The notes below the pieces were generated by a model. That model did not search any database and was not told the origin of the DNA. It was given only the letters and a program-made list of their open reading frames with translations. Made by a program: the position numbers and the translations under genes. A DNA stretch of 12,167 nucleotides, from assembly GCA_014871605.1 (NCBI GenBank), contig WGSQ01000045.1:1-12167 (forward strand), in the 5' to 3' direction. The first letter of the stretch is position 1. Each line of letters opens with the position of its first letter. The stretch is from Collinsella sp. Lineage in GTDB: Bacteria; Actinomycetota; Coriobacteriia; Coriobacteriales; Coriobacteriaceae. Shown here in pieces: positions 7,295-12,167 of the stretch.

Positions 7295-7324
7295 GTTACG
7301 GCGTTCGTAGAACGCCGTAACCTA
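7292..7324. repeat. Perfect 15-bp palindrome over the ileS stop codon
   Basis: TAGGTTACGGCGTTC (7292-7306) and GAACGCCGTAACCTA (7310-7324) are exact inverted repeats around a 3-nt GTA centre. The first arm begins with the ileS stop codon itself. No U tract follows on either strand, so it is not a standard intrinsic terminator. It could stabilise the mRNA 3' end or be a protein-binding or insertion site. Confidence 0.85.
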
Positions 7325-7334
7325 CCGACGCTGC

Positions 7335-7433
7335 AAACGCCCCTAAGCGGCAATCTGACTTTCAATCGTCGGTCGCGTACCAAAGTACGCTTCCCTCCTC
7401 TTTCACGTCACCTTGCTCGCTTAGGGACGTTTT
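7335..7433. repeat. Long structured inverted repeat with internal hairpins
   Basis: The outer arms AAACGCCCCTAAGCG (7335-7349) and CGCTTAGGGACGTTTT (7418-7433) pair with a single mismatch, which becomes a G-U wobble in minus-strand RNA. After a small bulge the stem continues with GCAA/TTGC. Inside is the hairpin GCGTAC-CAAA-GTACGC (7375-7390). The minus strand also carries a purine-rich GAAAGAGGAGGGAAG run next to that hairpin. No convincing protein is encoded. The layout suggests a non-coding RNA or a small non-autonomous mobile element; which one cannot be decided from the window. Confidence 0.6.
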
Positions 7434-7485
7434 CGCTGTTGGTGGCGGCAACGCGGCTTTTCCATTGTTGGAACTAGAGCCTTCT

Positions 7486-7512
7486 CTTTCGACCTGTGCT
7501 CTTAGTCGAAAG
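7486..7512 (+). other. Stem-loop just upstream of the 7520 terminator
   Basis: CTTTCGAC (7486-7493) pairs exactly with GTCGAAAG (7505-7512) around an 11-nt loop, seven bases before the terminator stem. Two tandem hairpins ending in a U tract could be the tail of the ileS transcript or of a small RNA. The two stems do not share bases, so they do not form an attenuator-type switch. Confidence 0.5.
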
Positions 7513-7519
7513 CTATTTA

Positions 7520-7555
7520 GCGACATTCCGTTATTCGGAATGTCGCTTTTGTTTT
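7520..7555 (+). terminator. Rho-independent terminator upstream of lspA
   Basis: A perfect 11-bp stem, GCGACATTCCG (7520-7530) with CGGAATGTCGC (7536-7546), has a 5-nt loop and is followed by TTTTGTTTT. It separates ileS transcription from the lspA-rluD operon, which would then need its own promoter in 7556-7660. Confidence 0.9.
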
Positions 7556-7610
7556 GTGCTGGTTATTTCGCTTGCGTTGGTGGATATGTCGTGCGCTCTG
7601 CGTATGGCAA

Positions 7611-7616
7611 TATAAG
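7611..7616 (+). promoter_or_regulatory. Candidate -10 box for lspA-rluD
   Basis: TATAAG (five of six bases of the -10 consensus) lies in the AT-rich stretch between the terminator at 7520-7555 and lspA. No good -35 box is visible at the right spacing. It is listed because the upstream terminator implies a promoter here; the exact site is unsure. Confidence 0.33.
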
Positions 7617-7668
7617 ATGGTTAATTGCGTTCAACGGAATTCGATGATCTTGAGGGTAGGGGATTGAT

Positions 7669-8268
7669 TTGGGTCGTGCTGGGGATATGACGCCGCCTTT
7701 GCGTTGGCGGTTGGGAGTTGCTGGTGGGGTAGCGCTCGTTGTGCTGCTTGTTGACCAGCTGACCAAGCTTGCGGTTCGTGCCGTGGGCGAAGCTTTGCAT
7801 GTGACTGTTATCCCCGGTGTGATCGACTTTCTATTTGTCCGCAATATCGGAGCCGCCTTTAGCATGGGCGAGGGTCATGGCGTCGCGTTCGCTGTGTTGG
7901 CGCTTGCGGTCATTGTCGCCATTGCCGTGTACTTGCTCCGTGCGCCTCAGCTCGCTCGTCTTGAGGTGGTGGGCATGGCTATGGTCGCGGGCGGCGCCAT
8001 TGGCAACGCAATCGACCGTCTGACTTTTGGCTTTGTGACCGATTTTATTGCCACCACCTTCATCGACTTCCCCGTCTTTAACGTGGCCGATATCGGCATC
8101 ACCGTAGGCGTCGTGCTTGCCCTTATCGGCTACATGTTCTTGAGCCCTGCGGCCCGCGAAGTTGATGCGACTGCCGAGCTCAATGCCCGTGATGAGGCAC
8201 GCGCCAAGCGCAAAGCCAAGCAGCGTGGGGAGCGTGCCCGCAAGATTCGCGAAAGGAATGAGCGCTAA
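7669..8268 (+). CDS. lspA: Lipoprotein signal peptidase II (LspA)
   Basis: Inner-membrane aspartic peptidase that cuts the signal peptide from diacylglyceryl-prolipoproteins. Features include a first hydrophobic segment at about 15-29 leading into VDQLTK (28-33), RNIGAAFS (58-65), a second hydrophobic segment at about 71-90, GGAIGNAIDRL (108-118) with catalytic D116, and FPVFNVADIG (134-143) with catalytic D141. A last membrane segment follows at about 144-159. Length is 199 residues, longer than usual because of a highly charged Lys/Arg/Glu-rich tail from about 162. The TTG at 7669 is preferred because AGGGGA (7658-7663) is five bases upstream. The ATG at 7687 would start six codons later with its GGGGA only two bases away. 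The stop overlaps the rluD start by one base, so the two are co-translated. Confidence 0.93.
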   Translation: MGRAGDMTPPLRWRLGVAGGVALVVLLVDQLTKLAVRAVGEALHVTVIPGVIDFLFVRNIGAAFSMGEGHGVAFAVLALAVIVAIAVYLLRAPQLARLEVVGMAMVAGGAIGNAIDRLTFGFVTDFIATTFIDFPVFNVADIGITVGVVLALIGYMFLSPAAREVDATAELNARDEARAKRKAKQRGERARKIRERNER

Positions 8269-9281
8269 TGGCCGACATCCATATCCTTGTTGCCGACGAT
8301 TGCGCTGGCCAGCGTCTCGATGCCTATCTGGGCGCCAATGACGGCTGCCCTACGCGCTCTGCCTGCGCTCATCTGATCGAGGGAGGCGCCGTTGCCGTCA
8401 ACGGTGAGACTTGTCTCTCTAAAAAGTACGCCTTGCGAGCCAGCGACCGTATTGCGGTTGATCTGCCCGAGCCTCACGATCCGACCGATGTGATTCCTGA
8501 GGCCATCCCGCTCGATATTCGCTATGAGGACGACTACCTCATTGTGCTCTCCAAGCAGCGTGGCCTGGTGTGCCATCCTGCCCATGGCCATGAGAGCGGC
8601 ACACTTGCCAATGCTCTGGTTTATCACTGCGGCATCGACCATCTGGGGACCGTGCAGGGTGAGGATCGCCCCGGTATCGTGCATCGTTTGGACCGCGATA
8701 CCTCTGGCCTTATGCTCGCGGCCAAGGACGACGACACACAGCGCGCGCTTCAAAATCTCATTCGCACGCGCACGCTCGATCGTCGCTATATCACGCTTGT
8801 CCACGGGCACATCGCCATGGACGAGGGCACCATCAATACCGGTATTGCCCGATCGACGCGCGACCGCGTCAAGATGGCGATTTCGGACGACCCCTTTGCC
8901 CGTCAGGCCATCACGACCTTTAAGGTCCTCGAGCGCTTCGATTCCACGCGTTTCGACGACGGCTATACGCTCGTCGAGTGCCACCTGTTTACGGGCCGCA
9001 CACATCAGATTCGCGTGCATATGCGCCATATCAACCACGCCTGCGTGGGCGATCCGCTCTACGGTAAGTGCGATGCGCGTGCCGATCAGGGTCTGACCAG
9101 GCAATTCCTTCATTCTTGGCGCGTCGCATTCGACCATCCCGTGACGGGGGAGCGCATTGAGTGCCGTGATGAGCTGCCGTGGGATCTTGCCGCGGTTCTT
9201 GACGACCTGGCCCCGCGCTCGCTCGGTCGCACGGCCGTTGGAGATGAAATCGTTCCGCAGCTCGGTCTTCTCGAAGCCTAG
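8268..9281 (+). CDS. rluD: RluA/RluD-family 23S rRNA pseudouridine synthase
   Basis: Converts specific uridines in 23S rRNA (or another RNA) to pseudouridine. The 337-residue protein has an N-terminal S4 RNA-binding domain (about 14-65, with AGQRLDAYL and GGAVAVNG) followed by the synthase domain. The signature HRLDRDTSGLML (139-150) holds the catalytic aspartate D142; other family marks are GLVCHPAHGH (99-108), FTGRTHQIRVHM and GDPLYG. It begins with the ATG of TAATG, overlapping the lspA stop by one base, with AAAGGA ten bases upstream inside lspA. lspA-rluD pairing is common in Gram-positive bacteria. The exact target site cannot be read from sequence, so RluD is the best family name and not a proven specificity. 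Confidence 0.92.
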   Translation: MADIHILVADDCAGQRLDAYLGANDGCPTRSACAHLIEGGAVAVNGETCLSKKYALRASDRIAVDLPEPHDPTDVIPEAIPLDIRYEDDYLIVLSKQRGLVCHPAHGHESGTLANALVYHCGIDHLGTVQGEDRPGIVHRLDRDTSGLMLAAKDDDTQRALQNLIRTRTLDRRYITLVHGHIAMDEGTINTGIARSTRDRVKMAISDDPFARQAITTFKVLERFDSTRFDDGYTLVECHLFTGRTHQIRVHMRHINHACVGDPLYGKCDARADQGLTRQFLHSWRVAFDHPVTGERIECRDELPWDLAAVLDDLAPRSLGRTAVGDEIVPQLGLLEA

Positions 9282-9299
9282 CCAGTATTAGGTGGTTTC

Positions 9300-9329
9300 T
9301 TGAACTCGGTAAGCCTGCGGTAAGATATA
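9300..9329 (+). promoter_or_regulatory. Probable promoter of the glycosyltransferase gene
   Basis: TTGAAC (9300-9305) is a good -35 box. A -10-like AT-rich stretch TAAGATATA (9321-9329) follows, but the best hexamer (TAAGAT) is at a short 15-bp spacing. It sits in the 82-bp gap between rluD and the glycosyltransferase. Confidence 0.42.
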
Positions 9330-9363
9330 CGATTGTTTACGTTACGCGTTGCTGGGAGCCTGC

Positions 9364-10659
9364 ATGCTCGCCTTTTTACAAACCAACACACCCATCGTGA
9401 TCTTCAACCAGATTGTCGTCACGCTGCTCACGGTCTGCTTTCTGTACCAGGTGGTCTTCTTTGTCATTGGCGCTCTTCGTGGCGAGGTCGCGCCTCCCAA
9501 GGCCAAAAAACTCCATCGCTATGCCTTTTTTATCGCGGCGCATAATGAGGAGGCCGTGATCGCCAACCTCGTTCGCTCCATCAAGGACCAGGATTATCCG
9601 TCCGAGCTCATCGAGGTTTTCGTGGTCGCCGATGCCTGCACCGACAACACGGCGCAGCTCGCGCGCGAGGCCGGTGCCATTGTTTACGAGCGCAATGACC
9701 TGGCCCGCAAGGGCAAGAGCTGGGTCATGGACTTTGGCTTCGACCGCATTCTCAACGAGTATCCCGACACGTTTGAGGGCTACTTTATCTTCGATGCCGA
9801 TAACGTTATCTCCCGCGATTATGTTTCCAAGATGAATGATGCCTTTGACCAGGGCTTCCATGTGGTCACGAGCTATCGCAATTCCAAGAACTTCGGCAGC
9901 TCGTGGATCTCGGCTGCTAATGCCACGTGGTATCTACGCGAGGCGCGCTTCCTCAACAACGCGCGTAATATCTGCAAGACGTCCTGCGCTGTTTCGGGTT
10001 CGGGCTACCTCATCTCCGCCAGCGTTATCGAGGGCATGCACGGTTGGCAGTTCCACACGCTGACCGAGGACATTCAGTTCACCACGTTCTGCGCCATTCA
10101 CGGCATTCGCATTGGCTATGCGCCGGCGGAGTTCTTTGACGAACAACCCGTGACGTTTAAGGCGTCCTGGAAACAGCGCATGCGTTGGACCAAGGGCTTC
10201 TACCAGGTGTTCTTTACTTACGGTAAGCACCTGGTCAAGTCGACCTTCCGCTACCATCGCTTTGCCGCCTACGACATGTTCATGACGATCGCCCCGGGTA
10301 TGCTGCTGTCGCTCATCTCGATGCTCGCCAATGCGACGTTCCTGATCGTGGGTGGACTCTCGCACGGCTTTTTGGCTACCGAAGTCGAGATGCAGGCCTG
10401 TGCCGCTTCGCTCATTATGACCTTCGCCATGATGTATCTGACTTTCTTTATCCTGGCGCTGCTCACGACTATCTTTGAGTACAAGCACATTCACTGCGCG
10501 CAAAAGTGGCGTCTGGTGACTAACCTGTTTACCTTCCCGATCTTTATGTTCAGCTATATCCCCATCACGGTGGCCGCGCTGTTCCTGAAGGTCGACTGGG
10601 TCCCGACGCAGCACGCCGTCAGCGTTACCCTTGACGAGGTCATGCAAGGCGCCAAATAA
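9364..10659 (+). CDS. Membrane glycosyltransferase, family 2, processive type
   Basis: A 431-residue inner-membrane glycosyltransferase that would move sugar from a nucleotide donor to a growing chain or lipid acceptor. An N-terminal membrane segment (about 11-38) precedes a GT-A catalytic domain with AAHNEEAVI (58-66), FVVADACTDNT (86-96), the metal-binding DADN (144-147), TED (234-236) and QRMRW (271-275). The D,D,D,QxxRW pattern is that of cellulose, hyaluronan and poly-GlcNAc synthases. About three further membrane segments follow (about 306-330, 346-372, 388-409). I chose ATG 9364 because GGGAG (9354-9358) is five bases upstream; the longer TTG at 9349 lacks a ribosome-binding site. No polymer-modifying or export partner lies beside it, and a terminator follows, so the product sugar cannot be assigned. 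Confidence 0.88.
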   Translation: MLAFLQTNTPIVIFNQIVVTLLTVCFLYQVVFFVIGALRGEVAPPKAKKLHRYAFFIAAHNEEAVIANLVRSIKDQDYPSELIEVFVVADACTDNTAQLAREAGAIVYERNDLARKGKSWVMDFGFDRILNEYPDTFEGYFIFDADNVISRDYVSKMNDAFDQGFHVVTSYRNSKNFGSSWISAANATWYLREARFLNNARNICKTSCAVSGSGYLISASVIEGMHGWQFHTLTEDIQFTTFCAIHGIRIGYAPAEFFDEQPVTFKASWKQRMRWTKGFYQVFFTYGKHLVKSTFRYHRFAAYDMFMTIAPGMLLSLISMLANATFLIVGGLSHGFLATEVEMQACAASLIMTFAMMYLTFFILALLTTIFEYKHIHCAQKWRLVTNLFTFPIFMFSYIPITVAALFLKVDWVPTQHAVSVTLDEVMQGAK

Positions 10660-10667
10660 CCACCACC

Positions 10668-10709
10668 AAAACCACCGCAAAGGGGACAGGCACCTTTGTG
10701 GTGGTTTTT
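10668..10709 (+). terminator. Rho-independent terminator of the glycosyltransferase gene
   Basis: AAAACCACC-G-CAAAGG (10668-10683) pairs with CCTTTG-T-GGTGGTTTT (10693-10708) through one G-U wobble, with loop GGACAGGCA and a TTTTT run at 10705-10709. It starts eight bases after the stop codon. The top of the hairpin carries CAAAGGGGACAG, the same word seen (reverse strand) in the terminator at 2872-2911. Confidence 0.9.
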
Positions 10710-10740
10710 GCTTTTGAGCAGCTGCTCAAGGAGGTTTTCG

Positions 10741-11163
10741 ATGATCTATATCCCGTTTTGGATTTGCATCTTTGCCGGCGCGTGGATTGATGCCCGTGAG
10801 CGGCGGTTTCCCAATGAGCTTGCCGGCGCATGTGCCGTGGCGGCGTTAGCAGGCGTTTGGCTCGACAGGGGCGTTAACACTGCACTTGATCATGCCGGTC
10901 TTGCGGTCATCGTCTACCTTGCCCTTGTGCTTACTGAGTTGCTCTGGCGGCGCCTTCGTCAAGCCCCGGGGATTGGCATGGGGGACGCCAAAGCACTCTT
11001 CGCGCTTTGCACGCTCGACCCTATGGGTGGCATCGTGGCATTTGCCGTCGCACTCCTGGCCCTGGCCCTCTCCTGCCTCTTCACAAAATCGCGCTCCCTG
11101 CCATTGCTCCCGTTTTTAGTGTCGATTTTTGCCATAATCGAGGTCGTGGGCTGCACTCTGTAA
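10741..11163 (+). CDS. Small A24-family prepilin peptidase-like membrane protein
   Basis: A 140-residue, mostly hydrophobic protein with the two aspartates of GxGD membrane proteases: D17 in WIDARERRFPNE (15-26), equivalent to the D-x-R-x-R-x-I-P-N region of TadV/CpaA, and D82 in GIGMGDAK (77-84). Hydrophobic segments lie at about 3-17, 27-41, 52-68, 94-114 and 121-137. It lacks the N-terminal methyltransferase domain of full PilD-type enzymes, as TadV/CpaA proteins do. The usual role would be trimming of prepilin-like signal sequences. The start ATG has a near-perfect AAGGAGG (10728-10734) six bases upstream, so the 15 extra codons possible upstream, which overlap the terminator, are rejected. 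No pilin, ATPase or secretin gene is nearby. It lies 31 bp before the HD-domain gene and probably shares a transcript with it. Confidence 0.75.
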   Translation: MIYIPFWICIFAGAWIDARERRFPNELAGACAVAALAGVWLDRGVNTALDHAGLAVIVYLALVLTELLWRRLRQAPGIGMGDAKALFALCTLDPMGGIVAFAVALLALALSCLFTKSRSLPLLPFLVSIFAIIEVVGCTL

Positions 11164-11194
11164 CCGATTGCGCATCGTTCTTAAGGAGCATGCC

Positions 11195-12167
11195 ATGGCA
11201 ACTAATCAAGAAACGGCCGCCATCAAGGCGCGTATGGACCGTATTCCTTCGGCGTTGTCGCCCGAGCTCGTCGAGCGCATTGCCGCCAATCGTGCTTCGG
11301 GCACTGTCAATCCGTATCGTTGCAACGACGACCAGGTCATTCGTCGTGTCGATCGCGATGCGGACAAAGGCACGCTTATGCGTCCGGCGTTTATGCGCGA
11401 TACCGAAAAGATTCTCCATCTGCCCGCGTATGCCCGATATGCTGGTAAAACGCAGGTCTTTAGCTTCCGTAGCAATGATGATCTGTCGCGCCGCGGTTTG
11501 CACGTGCAGCTTGTCTCGCGCATTGCGCGCGATATCGGTTGCGCCCTGGGGCTCAACTGCGATCTGATCGAGGCAATTGGCTTGGGCCACGACTTGGGAC
11601 ATACGCCTTTCGGCCATGCCGGCGAGCGCTTCCTCAACGATATCTATCATGAGCGTACCGGCCGCTTCTTTTTCCATAACGTGCAGTCGGTGCGCGTGCT
11701 CGATGCGCTGTACGGTCGCAACGTGTCGCTTCAGACGCTCGATGGCGTGCTCTGCCACAACGGCGAGTACGAGCAGCGTGTGTTCGAGCTCTCGGACATG
11801 GGTTCCTTTGACCAGTTCGATCGAACCGTCGAGGATTGCATTGCCACAGGCTATAGCGCAATTGAGCACTTGCGCCCCATGACGCTTGAGGGCTGTGTCG
11901 TTCGCATCTCGGATATTCTTGCCTATGCGGGGCGTGATCGCCAAGACGCCATTGCGGCGGGCCTGCTGTCACCCGACGCTTTTGACGATGGGCTTGGCGG
12001 AGCATACAACAGCTGGATTCTCACGCATGCCTCTATCGATATCGTCGAGCACAGCTATGGCAAGCCGCGCATCGAGATGAGCGAGGACCTGTTCGAGGAA
12101 ATCCGCCGCGCTAAGCGCGAGAACTACGAGAAGATCTATAGCAAGGGCGGCATCGAGGGCGACTCCG
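11195..12167 (+). CDS. dgt: HD-domain dGTPase-like triphosphohydrolase (partial)
   Basis: The reading frame is open to the window edge, giving the first 324 residues; the C-terminus is missing. The family (deoxyguanosinetriphosphate triphosphohydrolase-like) splits dNTPs to nucleoside and triphosphate. Visible hallmarks are the RPAFMRDTEKILH and KTQVFSF region (63-91), the HD metal site with H103, the H132-D133 pair in GHDLGHTPFGHAGE (131-144), FFFHNVQSVRVL (158-169), and D240 in RISDILAYAGRD (237-248). The start ATG 11195 has TAAGGAG (11182-11188) six bases away; the ATG at 11190 is too close to it. Substrate preference among dNTPs cannot be told. In many actinobacteria and relatives this gene precedes dnaG and rpoD, but that lies outside the window. 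Confidence 0.87.
   Translation, partial: MATNQETAAIKARMDRIPSALSPELVERIAANRASGTVNPYRCNDDQVIRRVDRDADKGTLMRPAFMRDTEKILHLPAYARYAGKTQVFSFRSNDDLSRRGLHVQLVSRIARDIGCALGLNCDLIEAIGLGHDLGHTPFGHAGERFLNDIYHERTGRFFFHNVQSVRVLDALYGRNVSLQTLDGVLCHNGEYEQRVFELSDMGSFDQFDRTVEDCIATGYSAIEHLRPMTLEGCVVRISDILAYAGRDRQDAIAAGLLSPDAFDDGLGGAYNSWILTHASIDIVEHSYGKPRIEMSEDLFEEIRRAKRENYEKIYSKGGIEGDS

Noticed and set aside
7465..7647. A 60-codon plus-strand frame between ileS and lspA
   Set aside because: It runs through two hairpins and a U-tract terminator, lacks a ribosome-binding site and resembles no family.
8265..9137. Minus-strand frame opposite rluD
   Set aside because: It is a shadow of rluD, which has an S4 domain and the catalytic RLD motif on the plus strand.
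11081..11944. Minus-strand frame opposite the dGTPase-like gene
   Set aside because: The plus strand carries the HD-domain motifs in one open frame running to the window end; the minus frame has no recognisable features.

Overview
The window looks like chromosomal DNA from a Coriobacteriia gut actinobacterium, most likely Collinsella or a close relative. This rests on the high G+C coding sequence, the style of the proteins, a T-box-controlled ileS followed by lspA and rluD, and GTCCCC-containing intergenic repeats. The genus is an inference from sequence style, not a search result.

Layout. 1-107: a short tandem repeat. 107-354 (minus): a wrecked remnant of a cobO-type corrinoid adenosyltransferase gene, keeping only its two ends. 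432-2339 (plus): ftsH, a membrane AAA+ metalloprotease, with a strong terminator behind it. 2416-2871 (plus): a DUF523/TudS-type cysteine-rich protein. 2918-4006 (minus): an iron-containing alcohol/glycerol dehydrogenase-family enzyme, convergent with the DUF523 gene and sharing a bidirectional terminator with it. 4108-4449: a promoter and an isoleucine T-box riboswitch with antiterminator and terminator. 4493-7294: ileS, full length in sequence but cut by an in-frame TAG at codon 82. 7292-7668: a gene-free stretch holding a perfect palindrome, a long structured inverted repeat, and a terminator. 7669-9281: lspA and rluD overlapping as an operon. 9364-10659: a processive-type membrane GT2 glycosyltransferase. 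10741-11163: a small GxGD prepilin-peptidase-like membrane protein. 11195 to the window end: an HD-domain dGTPase-like gene, cut off by the window edge.

How it fits together. Most genes are housekeeping: protein quality control (ftsH), Ile-tRNA charging under T-box control (ileS), lipoprotein signal-peptide removal (lspA), 23S rRNA pseudouridylation (rluD) and dNTP metabolism (dgt-like). The glycosyltransferase and small A24 peptidase are the envelope-related accessory genes.

I see no new multi-gene system here. The strongest anomaly is the amber codon in an otherwise intact ileS. It separates the HIGH motif from the rest of the enzyme while the T-box upstream remains intact. The next most interesting items are the cobO remnant, the structured element at 7335-7433, and the repeat sequence shared by two terminators and the tandem array.
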